Origin: Streptomyces rubradiris
GTDB taxonomy: Bacteria; Actinomycetota; Actinomycetes; Streptomycetales; Streptomycetaceae
DNA length: 64,000 bases
Assembly (NCBI RefSeq): GCF_016860525.1
Contig: NZ_BNEA01000001.1
Span: forward strand, 1,009,501-1,073,500
Direction: 5' to 3'
In this document: positions 42,147-54,046 of the stretch, piece after piece
Position numbering within the stretch: the stretch's first letter is position 1
How the letters are laid out: every line of letters begins with the position of its first letter
Position numbers and translations under genes: made by a program
Notes under the pieces: model-generated
Told to the model about the DNA's origin: nothing
Seen by the model: only the letters and a program-made list of their open reading frames with translations
The model's database searches: none

Positions 42147-43287
42147 GCTGGCCCTCCATCAGGGAAACGAAGCGGTCGAACAGGTAGGCGGCGTCGTGCG
42201 GACCGGCTGCCGCTTCGGGGTGGTACTGGACGGAGAAGGCGGGCTGGTCGAGCAGCTGGAGCCCCTCCACGACGTTGTCGTTCAGGCAGACGTGCGAGAC
42301 CTCGGCGCGGCCGAACTTCGTCTCGCTGACCTTGTCGAGCGGCGCGTCCACGGCGAAGCCGTGGTTGTGCGCGGTGACCTCGACCTTGCCGGTCGTACGG
42401 TCCTGGACCGGCTGGTTGATGCCGCGGTGGCCGTACTTCAGCTTGTAGGTGCCGAAGCCGAGGGCGCGGCCGAGGATCTGGTTGCCGAAGCAGATGCCGA
42501 ACAGGGGCGTCTTGCGCTCCAGGACGGCGGTCATCAGGGCCACCGGGCCGTCGGCGGTCGCCGGGTCGCCGGGGCCGTTGGAGAAGAACACGCCGTCCGG
42601 CTCGACGGCGTAGACGTCGTCGGCGGTGGCGGTGGCGGGCAGGACGTGCACCTCGATGCCGCGCTCGGCCATGCGGTGCGGGGTCATGCCCTTGATGCCG
42701 AGGTCGATGGCGGCGACGGTGAAGCGCTTCTCGCCGACGGCCGGGACGACGTACGCCTCCTTGGTCGCGACCTCCTCGTAGAGGCTCGCGCCCTTCATCT
42801 GCGGCTGGGCCTGCACGCGCTGGAGCAGTTCCGCCTCGGAGGCGCCGTCGAGCGCGGTGCCGGAGAAGATGCCGGCCCGCATCGAGCCGCGCTCGCGCAG
42901 GTGGCGGGTGAGGGCGCGGGTGTCGATGCCGGAGATGCCGACCACGCCCTGGCGCTCCAGCTCGTCGTCCAGGGAGCGCTTGGCCCGCCAGTTGGACGGC
43001 ACGCGCGCGGGGTCGCGCACGACGTAGCCGGAGACCCAGATGCGGCCCGACTCGTCGTCCTCGTCGTTCCAGCCGGTGTTGCCGATCTGCGGGGCGGTCG
43101 CGACGACGATCTGGCGGTCGTACGACGGGTCGGTGAGGGTCTCCTGGTAACCGGTCATGCCGGTGGAGAACACGGCCTCGCCGAAGGTCTCCCCCACGGC
43201 CCCGTAGGCGCGGCCGCGGAAGGTGCGGCCGTCCTCCAGGACGAGTACGGCGGGAACCCTCGCGGTTCCCCTGGTGGAGGTCGTCAT
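42139..43287 (-). CDS. carA: Carbamoyl-phosphate synthase small (glutaminase) subunit
   Basis: CarA releases ammonia from glutamine for CarB. The 382-residue protein has the N-terminal small domain ([20 protein letters not shown]) and the class I glutaminase domain, with the nucleophile in [13 protein letters not shown] and the His-Glu pair in [15 protein letters not shown]. The ATG overlaps the stop of the unknown membrane protein gene upstream by four bases, so all genes from pyrC to carB are tightly coupled. Confidence 0.96.
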
Positions 43288-43844
43288 CGTGCGCCTTCCG
43301 TGTCGTTGGTCATCTTGTTCAGGGTGTCGGCCCACTCGGTGTGCTCGGCCGAGTGGTCGGAGCGGAAGCCGGAGTCGATCAGCTTGTCGCCGTGTTGCCA
43401 GGTCACCACCAGCAGTCCGCCCTCGGTGAGGACCTTGCCCGCGATGCCCTTGTCCAGGCGGGCGCCGCGCAGGGCGGCCCGGGGGACGAAGAAGTCGGCG
43501 GCGCCGGGGCGCTCGACCTCAAGGCCCGCGTCGGTCAGGGTGAGCTCGGCCCGGCTGCGGGTGCCCAGGCCGTGGGCCACGATGCGGTCCAGCCACTGCC
43601 CGGCGGTGGTGGAGCCGTGGTAGCGGCCGCTCATGCTCAGTCTGACCGGGCCGGCGTCCTCGGGCGCGGCGGGCAGCGGCGGCAGGCCCGCCTGGAGGGT
43701 GCCGCGCCACTTCCAGCCCTCGCGCATCAGCCAGTAGACCAGCGCGATGAACAGGGCCAGACCGACGAGCCAGCCGATCCGGGCCCCCCAGTCGGTGACC
43801 TCGGCCGACTTCTGCGCCTCGGCCAGCAGGATTACAGGTGTCAC
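43284..43844 (-). CDS. Conserved membrane protein of unknown function inside the pyr operon
   Basis: This 186-residue protein has one clear transmembrane segment (about 20-42, [18 protein letters not shown]). A soluble C-terminal domain rich in beta-type residues ([20 protein letters not shown], then [10 protein letters not shown]) looks like a bacterial PH-like fold. It is wedged between pyrC (GTGA overlap at 43841-43844) and carA (ATGA overlap at 43284-43287). That argues for a retained link to pyrimidine synthesis or to its membrane attachment. No enzymatic motif is visible. The GTG start is fixed by the overlap. Confidence 0.8.
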   Translation of the reverse strand: MTPVILLAEAQKSAEVTDWGARIGWLVGLALFIALVYWLMREGWKWRGTLQAGLPPLPAAPEDAGPVRLSMSGRYHGSTTAGQWLDRIVAHGLGTRSRAELTLTDAGLEVERPGAADFFVPRAALRGARLDKGIAGKVLTEGGLLVVTWQHGDKLIDSGFRSDHSAEHTEWADTLNKMTNDTEGAR

Positions 43845-45127
43845 GTGAGCTTCCCGTCGACGAGCGTGGCCTTGCCCCGCAGCCACGTGTGCGTCACACG
43901 GCCCGGCAGCTCACGGCCCTCGTAGGGGGTGTTGCGGCTGCGCGAGGCGAAGCCCGCGGGGTCCACCGGGCCACGGTATGCCGTGTCCACGAGCGTGAGG
44001 TTGGCGGGCTCACCAGCCGAGACGGGACGGCCGTGGCCGGTGGCCTGTCCGATCCGCGCGGGCTTGACGGACATCCGGTCGGCGACGCCGGCCCAGTCCA
44101 GCAGGCCCGTGTCGACCATGGTCTCCTGGACCACTGACAACGCGGTCTCCAGGCCGACCATGCCCATGGCGGCGGCGGCCCACTCGCAGTCCTTGTCCTC
44201 GTGCGGGTGCGGGGCGTGGTCGGTGGCGACGATGTCGATCGTGCCGTCGGCGAGCGCCTCGCGCAGGGCCATGACGTCGCGCTCGGTGCGCAGCGGCGGG
44301 TTGACCTTGTAGACGGGGTTGTAGGTGCGCACCAGCTCGTCGGTCAGCAGCAGGTGGTGCGGGGTGACCTCGGCGGTGACCCGGATGCCGCGGGACTTGG
44401 CCCAGCGGACGATCTCGACGCTGCCGGCGGTCGACAGGTGGCAGATGTGGACGCGGGAGCCGACGTGCTCGGCGAGCAGCACGTCCCGGGCGATGATCGA
44501 CTCCTCGGCGACGGCGGGCCAGCCGCCCAGGCCCAGCTCGGCGGAGACGACGCCCTCGTTCATCTGGGCGCCCTCGGTGAGCCGGGGCTCCTGCGCGTGC
44601 TGGGCGACGACGCCGTCGAAGGCCTTCACGTACTCCAGCGCGCGGCGCATGATCACCGCGTCGTCCACGCACTTGCCGTCGTCGGAGAAGACGGTGACGC
44701 CGGCGGCGGACTCGTGCATGGCGCCGAGCTCGGCGAGCTTCTTGCCCTCCAGGCCGACGGTGACGGCGCCGATGGGCCGGACGTCGCAGTAGCCGTGCTC
44801 CCGGCCCAGCCGCCAGACCTGCTCGACCACGCCGGCGGTGTCGGCGACCGGGAAGGTGTTGGCCATGGCGAAGACGGCCGTGTAGCCGCCGCTCGCCGCG
44901 GCGCGGGTGCCGGTGAGGACGGTCTCGGAGTCCTCGCGGCCCGGCTCGCGCAGGTGGGTGTGCAGGTCGACCAGGCCCGGCAGCAGCACCTTACCGGCGG
45001 CCTCGACCACCTCGGCGCCCTCGGCACTCAGGCCCGTGCCGACCTCGGCGATGGTCTCGCCGTCGATCAGCACGTCCTGCGGCTCGCCGCCGAGCACCTT
45101 CGCACCACGGATCAGGATCTTGCTCAT
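43841..45127 (-). CDS. pyrC: Dihydroorotase
   Basis: PyrC cyclises carbamoyl aspartate to dihydroorotate. This is the 428-residue class I enzyme with the zinc ligands in LPGLVDLHTHLREPGRED, the HICHLSTAGS histidines and the catalytic Asp in IDIVATDHAPHPHEDKD. The ATG at MSKILIRGAKVLGG has GAGGAG nine bases upstream. It starts four bases after the pyrB stop. Confidence 0.96.
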   Translation of the reverse strand: MSKILIRGAKVLGGEPQDVLIDGETIAEVGTGLSAEGAEVVEAAGKVLLPGLVDLHTHLREPGREDSETVLTGTRAAASGGYTAVFAMANTFPVADTAGVVEQVWRLGREHGYCDVRPIGAVTVGLEGKKLAELGAMHESAAGVTVFSDDGKCVDDAVIMRRALEYVKAFDGVVAQHAQEPRLTEGAQMNEGVVSAELGLGGWPAVAEESIIARDVLLAEHVGSRVHICHLSTAGSVEIVRWAKSRGIRVTAEVTPHHLLLTDELVRTYNPVYKVNPPLRTERDVMALREALADGTIDIVATDHAPHPHEDKDCEWAAAAMGMVGLETALSVVQETMVDTGLLDWAGVADRMSVKPARIGQATGHGRPVSAGEPANLTLVDTAYRGPVDPAGFASRSRNTPYEGRELPGRVTHTWLRGKATLVDGKLT

Positions 45128-45131
45128 GGTC

Positions 45132-46109
45132 TTACTTCTCCTCGGTACGAGAGTGGGTGACGGCGGGCTCGTTGCCACCGAGCAGCAGGTAGAGGACGGC
45201 CATCCGGATGGAGACGCCGTTGGCGACCTGTTCGACGGCGGTGCAGCGGCCGGAATCGGCGACCTCGGCGGTGATCTCCATGCCGCGGACCATCGGGCCG
45301 GGGTGCATCACGATCGCGTGCTCGGGCAGCCGGGCCATGCGGTCGCCGTCGAGGCCGTAGCGCCGGGAGTACTCGCGCTCGGTCGGGAAGAAGGCCGCGT
45401 TCATGCGTTCGCGCTGGACGCGGAGCATCATCACGGCGTCGCACTTGGGCAGGGTGCTGTCCAGGTCGTAGGAGACCGCGCACGGCCAGGACTCGACGCC
45501 GACCGGCACCAGGGTGGGCGGGGCGACCAGGGTGACCTCGGCGCCGAGGGTGTGCAGCAGGTCGACGTTGGAGCGGGCGACCCGGCTGTGCAGGACGTCG
45601 CCGACGATGGTGATCCGCTTGCCGGACAGGTCCTGGCCGAGCCCGGCATCGCGGCCGACCAGCCGGCGGCGCAGGGTGAAGGCGTCCAGCAGGGCCTGGG
45701 TGGGGTGCTGGTGGGTGCCGTCGCCGGCGTTGATGACGGCCGCGTCGATCCAGCCGGAGTTGGCGAGCCGGTACGGGGCCCCGGAGGCGCCGTGCCGGAT
45801 GACCACGGCGTCGACCCCCATGGCCTCCAGGGTCTGCGCGGTGTCCTTCAGGGACTCGCCCTTGGACACCGACGAGCCCTTGGCGGAGAAGTTGATGACG
45901 TCCGCGGACAGCCGCTTCTCGGCGGCCTCGAAGGAGATGCGCGTCCGCGTGGAGTCCTCGAAGAAGAGGTTGACGACCGTCCGGCCGCGCAGGGTCGGCA
46001 GCTTCTTGATCGGCCGGTCGGCGACCCGGGACATCTCCTCGGCGGTGTCGAGGATCAGGACGGCGTCGTCGCGGGTGAGGTCGGCGGCCGAGATGAGATG
46101 GCGCTGCAT
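45132..46109 (-). CDS. pyrB: Aspartate carbamoyltransferase catalytic subunit
   Basis: PyrB condenses carbamoyl phosphate with aspartate. The 325-residue protein has the carbamoyl-phosphate motif [33 protein letters not shown] and the [14 protein letters not shown] loop. No pyrI regulatory chain is present, as in other actinobacteria. It follows pyrR by 90 nt. Confidence 0.96.
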   Translation of the reverse strand: MQRHLISAADLTRDDAVLILDTAEEMSRVADRPIKKLPTLRGRTVVNLFFEDSTRTRISFEAAEKRLSADVINFSAKGSSVSKGESLKDTAQTLEAMGVDAVVIRHGASGAPYRLANSGWIDAAVINAGDGTHQHPTQALLDAFTLRRRLVGRDAGLGQDLSGKRITIVGDVLHSRVARSNVDLLHTLGAEVTLVAPPTLVPVGVESWPCAVSYDLDSTLPKCDAVMMLRVQRERMNAAFFPTEREYSRRYGLDGDRMARLPEHAIVMHPGPMVRGMEITAEVADSGRCTAVEQVANGVSIRMAVLYLLLGGNEPAVTHSRTEEK

Positions 46110-46199
46110 CTGACAGGCTCCGTAAGGCAGTTCATTCGGGAGATTTCGGGCAGACAGGCGCGTGCAGGGACACGCCGGGGCGGCCGTGCGCCTGTCGTG

Positions 46200-46781
46200 C
46201 TACTGGGCGGCCGGCTTCGCACCGAGCAGCACGGTGTCGCGACCGTCCTCCTCGGCGAGCTGGACCTTGACCGTCTCCCGCAGCGACGTGGGGAGGTTCT
46301 TGCCGACGTAGTCGGCGCGGATCGGCAGTTCGCGGTGGCCTCGGTCGACCAGGACCGCGAGCTGCACCGCGCGGGGGCGCCCGATGTCGTTCAGGGCGTC
46401 CAGGGCGGCGCGGATGGTGCGGCCGGAGAAGAGCACGTCGTCGACGAGGACGACCAGCTTGCCGTCGATGCCGTCACCGGGGATCTCGGTGCGGGCCAGC
46501 GCACGCGGCGGGTGCATGCGCAGGTCGTCGCGGTACATGGTGATGTCGAGGGAGCCGACCGGGATCTCGCGGTCGGTGATCTGCGCCAGCTTGGCGGCGA
46601 GCCGCCGGGCGAGGAAGACGCCCCGGGTCGGGATGCCGAGGAGCACCACGTCGTCGGCGCCCTTGGCGCGCTCGACGATCTCGTGGGCGATACGGGTCAG
46701 CACCCGCGCGATGTCGGGGCCTTCGAGCACGGGCCGGGCATCGGACGCTTGCGGATGCACGGGCGTGTCGTGCTTGTCCAT
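46200..46781 (-). CDS. pyrR: PyrR bifunctional regulator / uracil phosphoribosyltransferase
   Basis: PyrR binds pyr mRNA in response to UMP/UTP and has weak uracil phosphoribosyltransferase activity. The 193-residue protein shows [19 protein letters not shown] and the PRPP motif [19 protein letters not shown]. It is the first gene of the pyr operon. The leader directly upstream carries a PyrR-type loop overlapping the Shine-Dalgarno region, suggesting autogenous translational control of the operon. Confidence 0.95.
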   Translation of the reverse strand: MDKHDTPVHPQASDARPVLEGPDIARVLTRIAHEIVERAKGADDVVLLGIPTRGVFLARRLAAKLAQITDREIPVGSLDITMYRDDLRMHPPRALARTEIPGDGIDGKLVVLVDDVLFSGRTIRAALDALNDIGRPRAVQLAVLVDRGHRELPIRADYVGKNLPTSLRETVKVQLAEEDGRDTVLLGAKPAAQ

Positions 46782-46790
46782 ACGAAACGG

Positions 46791-46836
46791 ACCTCCTTCT
46801 CCGCCTCACGGGACGGACCTTAAAGGACGTCGGATT
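46791..46836 (-). promoter_or_regulatory. PyrR-binding leader overlapping the pyrR Shine-Dalgarno
   Basis: On the minus strand the leader reads TCCTTT (complement of 46822-46827), then the PyrR-loop-like TCCCGTGAGGCGG (complement of 46801-46813), then GAAGGA within AAGGAGG (complement of 46792-46799). TCCTTT can pair with GAAGGA, closing a hairpin that hides the ribosome site below the GTGAGG loop. This matches the translational repression described for mycobacterial PyrR. Confidence 0.65.
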
Positions 46837-46935
46837 TGCGCCATCCACCGTACCAGGTCTCCCGAGGGCCTTCTGTCACCCGCTTGGCCTAACGGGGGGC
46901 CGCTACCACGGAAGAGTCGGTGTGGACCATTCGGC

Positions 46936-46979
46936 TTGACGCAGGAGAGTCACGCTGCGTAACCTCACAGTGAGTTACC
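46936..46979 (+). promoter_or_regulatory. bldDp: bldD promoter and probable autoregulatory BldD sites
   Basis: TTGACG (46936-46941) and TAACCT (46960-46965) form a promoter with an 18-bp spacer, about 70 nt upstream of bldD. Overlapping and following the -10 are AGTCACGCTGCGTAAC and CTCACAGTGAGTTAC, both carrying the split TNAC-GTNA-type symmetry of BldD boxes. BldD is known to repress its own gene. Confidence 0.6.
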
Positions 46980-47034
46980 AGCCGCGCGGCGGGCAGACAG
47001 TCCGGTCGCGTCGACACAGTGTCCGGGGAGCTAT

Positions 47035-47538
47035 ATGTCCAGCGAATACGCCAAACAGCTCGGGGCCAAGCTCCGGGCCATCCGCACCCAGCAGGGCCTT
47101 TCCCTCCACGGTGTCGAGGAGAAGTCCCAGGGTCGCTGGAAGGCCGTGGTGGTGGGTTCGTACGAGCGCGGCGACCGTGCCGTGACCGTGCAGCGCCTTG
47201 CCGAGCTGGCCGATTTCTATGGCGTTCCGGTGCAGGAGCTCCTGCCGGGCACCACGCCGGGCGGCGCCGCCGAGCCGCCGCCGAAGCTGGTCCTGGACCT
47301 GGAGCGGCTGGCCACCGTGCCGGCCGAGAAGGCGGGCCCCCTGCAGCGCTACGCGGCGACGATCCAGTCCCAGCGCGGTGACTACAACGGCAAGGTGCTC
47401 TCCATCCGCCAGGACGATCTGCGCACACTCGCCGTCATCTACGACCAGTCGCCCTCGGTCCTCACCGAGCAGCTGATCAGCTGGGGCGTGCTGGACGCGG
47501 ACGCGCGCCGCGCGGTGGCCACGCACGAAGAGGCGTGA
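47035..47538 (+). CDS. bldD: BldD, master regulator of development
   Basis: BldD represses sporulation genes during vegetative growth when dimerised by tetrameric cyclic di-GMP. The 167-residue protein has the N-terminal Xre-type HTH (LGAKLRAIRTQQGLSLHGVE, with SYERGDRAVTVQRLAELADF) and the C-terminal c-di-GMP domain, whose signature is visible as QSQRGDYNGKVLSIRQDD (an RxD-type motif). Length equals the known protein. The GTG/ATG neighbourhood favours ATG at MSSEYAKQ. It is divergent from pyrR and followed by a strong terminator. Confidence 0.97.
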   Translation: MSSEYAKQLGAKLRAIRTQQGLSLHGVEEKSQGRWKAVVVGSYERGDRAVTVQRLAELADFYGVPVQELLPGTTPGGAAEPPPKLVLDLERLATVPAEKAGPLQRYAATIQSQRGDYNGKVLSIRQDDLRTLAVIYDQSPSVLTEQLISWGVLDADARRAVATHEEA

Positions 47539-47565
47539 CAACCGGCCAAATCTGAGCAGAAACGT

Positions 47566-47616
47566 GCCGCCGGGGTGGCCGGAATCTTACGGTTCCGGCC
47601 ACCCCGGCGGCTTTTT
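47566..47616 (+). terminator. Intrinsic terminator after bldD
   Basis: A perfect 19-bp GC-rich stem (arms 47566-47584 and 47593-47611, foot GCCGCCGGGG) with an eight-base loop is followed directly by TTTTT. This is the clearest factor-independent terminator in the window. Confidence 0.95.
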
Positions 47617-47642
47617 CCCGCTCCTCGGCGCCTGCGCCTGCG

Positions 47643-47683
47643 CAGGAGGGCCCGTGGCACGAACCGTGCCACGGGCCCTCCTG
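47643..47683 (-). terminator. Hairpin terminator after nusB
   Basis: Perfect 18-bp arms (CAGGAGGGCCCGTGGCAC and its complement) around five bases start 18 nt downstream of the nusB stop. There is no U-tract. It ends the long aro-efp-nusB run on the minus strand. Confidence 0.8.
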
Positions 47684-47700
47684 TGGTGTCGTACCGGGCT

Positions 47701-48135
47701 CTACGCCTCGTCCCGGCGCAGGGACGGCTTGAGTTCCTTCAGCCGGCCCAGCAGGCCGTTGACGAACGACGGAGACTCGTCGGTGGAGAACTCCTTCGCC
47801 AGCTGCACCATCTCGTCCAGGACGACGGCGTCCGGGGTCTCGTCGACCCAGATCAGCTCGTACGCGCCCAGCCGCAGGATGTTGCGGTCCACGACCGGCA
47901 TCCGGTCGAGCGTCCACCCCACCGCGTACTGGGAGATCAGCTCGTCGATCCGCCGCGCGTGCTCCGCGTAGCCCTCGACCAGCTGCATCGTGTACTCGCT
48001 GACCGGGGGCTGCCGGGTGTCGGCCCGGGAGAGCCGGACCCAGTCCGCGAGGACCGTCAGGACGTCGGCGCCGCGCTGGTCACCCTCGAAGAGGATCTGG
48101 AAGGCGCGCTTGCGGGCCGTGTTGCGGGCAGCCAC
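47701..48135 (-). CDS. nusB: Transcription antitermination factor NusB
   Basis: NusB binds boxA RNA with NusE to support rRNA antitermination. The 144-residue helical protein has the family pattern ARKRAFQILFEGDQRGADVL, then RIDELISQYAVGW and AVVLDEMVQLAKEFS. It begins only two bases after the efp stop and is followed by a hairpin. Confidence 0.95.
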   Translation of the reverse strand: MAARNTARKRAFQILFEGDQRGADVLTVLADWVRLSRADTRQPPVSEYTMQLVEGYAEHARRIDELISQYAVGWTLDRMPVVDRNILRLGAYELIWVDETPDAVVLDEMVQLAKEFSTDESPSFVNGLLGRLKELKPSLRRDEA

Positions 48136-48137
48136 GG

Positions 48138-48704
48138 TTAGCTGTTCACCCGGCCGAGGTAGTCGCCGGTGCGGGTGTCGACCTTGATCTTCTCACCGGT
48201 GGTGATGAAGAGCGGGACCTGGATCTCGTAGCCGGTCTCCAGCCTGGCGGGCTTGCTGCCACCGGTGGAGCGGTCGCCCTGGACACCCGGCTCGGTGTGC
48301 TCGATGGTCAGCTCGACGGCGGCCGGCAGCTCCACGAAGAGCACCTCGCCCTCGTGCTGGGCGACGGTGGCGGTGAAGCCCTCGATGAGGAAGTTCGCGG
48401 CGTCGCCGACGGCCTTGCGGTCGACCATCAGCTGGTCGTAGGTCTCCATGTCCATGAAGACGAAGTAGTCCCCGTCCATGTACGAGAACTGCATGTCGCG
48501 CTTGTCGACAGTGGCCGTCTCGACCTTGACGCCGGCGTTGAAGGTCTTGTCGACCACCTTGCCGGACAGCACGTTCTTGAGCTTGGTGCGCACGAAGGCC
48601 GGGCCCTTGCCAGGCTTGACGTGCTGGAACTCGACGACGGACCAGAGCTGGCCGCCTTCGAGCTTGAGCACCATGCCGTTCTTGAGGTCGTTCGTGGAAG
48701 CCAC
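48138..48704 (-). CDS. efp: Translation elongation factor P
   Basis: EF-P relieves ribosome stalling at polyproline. The 188-residue protein has the three beta-barrel domains with [20 protein letters not shown] and the loop [17 protein letters not shown], in which the Lys is the tip residue. The C-terminal signature [20 protein letters not shown] is present. It is preceded by the M24 peptidase homologue and followed by nusB, the usual order. Confidence 0.97.
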   Translation of the reverse strand: MASTNDLKNGMVLKLEGGQLWSVVEFQHVKPGKGPAFVRTKLKNVLSGKVVDKTFNAGVKVETATVDKRDMQFSYMDGDYFVFMDMETYDQLMVDRKAVGDAANFLIEGFTATVAQHEGEVLFVELPAAVELTIEHTEPGVQGDRSTGGSKPARLETGYEIQVPLFITTGEKIKVDTRTGDYLGRVNS

Positions 48705-48748
48705 GGTTGCGGAATCTCCTGGACTGACGTACGACCCCGGGTCACGCG

Positions 48749-49855
48749 CTACAGCGCGAGCAGCTCCTTGGTCGTGATGGTGAGTAGCTCGGGTCCGCCG
48801 TCCGCCTCGGGGCGCACGACGAGCGTGTCATCGATCCGGACACCGCCCCGGCCCGGGAGGTGGACCCCCGGTTCGACGGTGACCGGCACGCAAGCGTCCA
48901 GTTTACCCATGGCCGAGGGGGCCAACTGCGGGTCCTCCTCGATTTCGAGTCCGACCCCGTGCCCGGTCAGCGGTGGCAGGGCTTCCGCATAGCCCGCCGA
49001 GTCCAGCACCTGACGTGCCGCGCGGTCGACGTCGCGGCAGGCGGCGCCCGGCGCGAGGAACTCCCGTCCGGCGCGCTGGGCGGCGAAGACGAGGTCGTAC
49101 AGCTCGATCTGCCAGTCGGCCGGCGAGGTGCCGATGACGAAGGTGCGGCCGATCTCGCAGCGGTAGCCGCGGTAGGTGGCGCCCAGGCACACGGAGAGGA
49201 AGTCGCCCTCCTCCACGCGGCGGTCGGTGGGGCGGTGACCGCGGCGGCCGGCGTGCGGCCCGGTGGCCACGGAGGTGGGGAAGGCCGGGCCGTCGGCGCC
49301 GTGGTCGACCAGGCGCCGCTCCAGCTCCAGCGCGAGGTGCCGTTCGGTGCGGCCGACCAGGATGGACTCCAGCAGCTCGCCGAGGGCCTGGTCGGCGATC
49401 TCGGCGCCGATGCGCAGGCAGGAGATCTCCTCCTCGTCCTTGACCACCCTGAGCTGTTCGACGGCCCCGCCGAGGTCGGTCAGGCGCAGCCCGGGGGCGA
49501 CCGAGGCGAGGGCGCGGTGGCGGGACACGGTGAGGTGGTGTTCCTCGACCGCCAGGGAGTCGGCGCCCTGGGCCAGGGCGAGACCGGCCGCGGCCACGGC
49601 GGTGTCGCCGCCGTTCGCCGGCAGGACATGCGGGCGCACGCTCTCGTCCGGCCTGCCCTCGTAGGGGCGGTCGTCCGGCGGGCCTGCGCACACCAGCAGG
49701 TCCTCGCCCCTGCCGAGCAGCAGGACGGAGCCCCGCGGGGCCGCGGCGGCGAGATAGCGGACGTTGGCCGGACGGGTGACGAGCGCTGCCGCGGTGCCGG
49801 CCGCGTTGACGTGGTCCCTCAGCCGGGATCGGCGGTTCGCGTACACCTCTGACAT
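48749..49855 (-). CDS. M24 (Xaa-Pro aminopeptidase) family protein with altered metal ligands
   Basis: The 368-residue protein has an N-terminal creatinase-like domain and a C-terminal pita-bread domain. [12 protein letters not shown] and [15 protein letters not shown] keep a His and a Glu of the dinuclear metal site. The first Asp ligand is lost ([18 protein letters not shown], where Asp-x-Gly becomes Cys-Leu-Gly and the second Asp becomes Glu), and the last Glu is Asp (VRIDDTLVV). Activity is therefore doubtful or altered. It lies 44 nt upstream of efp, and a functional link to polyproline handling is plausible. Confidence 0.85.
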   Translation of the reverse strand: MSEVYANRRSRLRDHVNAAGTAAALVTRPANVRYLAAAAPRGSVLLLGRGEDLLVCAGPPDDRPYEGRPDESVRPHVLPANGGDTAVAAAGLALAQGADSLAVEEHHLTVSRHRALASVAPGLRLTDLGGAVEQLRVVKDEEEISCLRIGAEIADQALGELLESILVGRTERHLALELERRLVDHGADGPAFPTSVATGPHAGRRGHRPTDRRVEEGDFLSVCLGATYRGYRCEIGRTFVIGTSPADWQIELYDLVFAAQRAGREFLAPGAACRDVDRAARQVLDSAGYAEALPPLTGHGVGLEIEEDPQLAPSAMGKLDACVPVTVEPGVHLPGRGGVRIDDTLVVRPEADGGPELLTITTKELLAL

Positions 49856-49925
49856 GAGATGAGCGTAGGAGTTTTGTCCGGTTTGTGCCGACCGGGAGGG
49901 GCCGAGTGGGGTCGCGGACGGCCGC

Positions 49926-50930
49926 CTACCAGCTCGGCGGGCTCGCTATCGCTCTCGCCAGGACCTCGTCCAGGACCCTCGCCGTGCCGGGGATGTCGAG
50001 CTGGGAGTTGTCGATGATCGGCAGGCCCGAGCCGTACCAGCCGGCCATGCGGCCGTGGATGCGGGCCACCTCCTCGTCGGTGAGGCGGCGGTTGCCGGTG
50101 CGTTCCGCGTTGCGCTCCAGGACGATGTCCAGGCCCGGCAGCAGGACCACCGGGAGCAGGCCGGGGCCCACGTGCCGCTTCCAGCCGCCGAGGCCCACGA
50201 CCGGGCGGTCCGGGAAGACGGCGTCGTCCAGGATGCAGGAGATGCCGTTGGCCAGGAAGTTCCGGGCGGCGAAGCCGCAGGTGCGGCGGGCCAGGCGGTA
50301 CTGGGCCTCCGAGTTCTCGTTCCAGCCGGTCTGGGGGTCGGCGAAACCGGAGCGGACCCATTCGCGCACGTCGTCCAGGCTGATGTGGGCGGTGGGGACG
50401 CGCCGGTGGTCCGCCCAGTACTTGGCGACACTGGTCTTGCCCGCACCGGCCGGTCCGATGAGGAGAACGGCGAGGGTGGCGGCCGTCGCGTCCGGGGCCG
50501 GGGCGGGCGGCGCCGTCGCCGCGCCGGCCGGACCGCCGGGCGGCAGTGGCACATGCCCGGTGGCGTCCTGGCCCGACGGCGCCGGAGCGTGCCGCGCGGG
50601 CGCCGGACCGGAGGGCGCGGGCGGCTGTTGCGGAGCCGTGGCCGGATGTGGCCCGGGGGGCTGCGGCGCCGGGGACCGGTGGGAAGCCGGAGGCTGCCGC
50701 GGGGCCGGCGGGACGGGGCCCGGCGGGGTGGCCGGGAAGCCGGGGGGCGGCGGGGGTACGGGCGCGGGCCGCCGGGGTGCTCCCGGGTGCGGGCCCTGGG
50801 AGTGGGCCGCCGGCTGATGGGAGACCGGCCGGTGGGCGGCCGGCTCATGGGGGGCCGGCGCCCAGCCGGCGTGCGGCCCCTGCCCCGGCTGGTGGGGCGG
50901 CGGCAGCGGAGAACCCACTGCGTGCTGCAT
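49926..50930 (-). CDS. P-loop ATP-binding protein with proline-rich N-terminus
   Basis: The first half of this 334-residue protein (about 1-145) is disordered and very rich in Pro, Ala and His. The second half is a kinase-like P-loop domain: VLLIGPAGAGKTSVAKYWAD is the Walker A, ISLDDVREWVRSGF follows, and ISCILDDAVFPDRP resembles Walker B. The fold resembles AAA_33/zeta-type small-molecule kinases. The substrate is unknown. The start at MQHAVGSPLPP was chosen because upstream codons are basic and not typical. It lies downstream of aroB, beyond that operon's hairpin. Confidence 0.72.
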   Translation of the reverse strand: MQHAVGSPLPPPHQPGQGPHAGWAPAPHEPAAHRPVSHQPAAHSQGPHPGAPRRPAPVPPPPPGFPATPPGPVPPAPRQPPASHRSPAPQPPGPHPATAPQQPPAPSGPAPARHAPAPSGQDATGHVPLPPGGPAGAATAPPAPAPDATAATLAVLLIGPAGAGKTSVAKYWADHRRVPTAHISLDDVREWVRSGFADPQTGWNENSEAQYRLARRTCGFAARNFLANGISCILDDAVFPDRPVVGLGGWKRHVGPGLLPVVLLPGLDIVLERNAERTGNRRLTDEEVARIHGRMAGWYGSGLPIIDNSQLDIPGTARVLDEVLARAIASPPSW

Positions 50931-51005
50931 CCGTTGCCACTTTCGTCTCGTACAGGCACTGTGCTGCCGGCGGCGGGGGCGCGCCCCCACTGCCTACCGA
51001 ACGGT

Positions 51006-51046
51006 ACCGTCCCCGGCCGTCGCTCGGTGAAACGGCCGGGGGCGGT
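51006..51046 (-). terminator. Hairpin terminator after aroB
   Basis: Perfect 10-bp arms CCCCGGCCGT and ACGGCCGGGG (11-base loop) extend outward by an ACCG/CGGT pair. It starts about 50 nt downstream of the aroB stop. Confidence 0.75.
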
Positions 51047-51097
51047 CCGAAGTGCCCGGTCGGGGAAGGGAATCGGACGGAGGGAACAGTCCGGGAC

Positions 51098-53885
<2,788 letters not shown>

Positions 53886-54046
53886 CGGTGCTCCTCAGTG
53901 CTCGCGCCCGGTACTGCCCGGCGTGCGCGTCCTGGCGCACGGCGACGGCGTCACCGGGTGCGCGACCCCGGCACGCCACCTCCGATCCTCCCACGTCCCG
54001 GGGCGCCGGACAGCCGCCGGTCCAGCACGCGGACGCCTCCGGGGGC

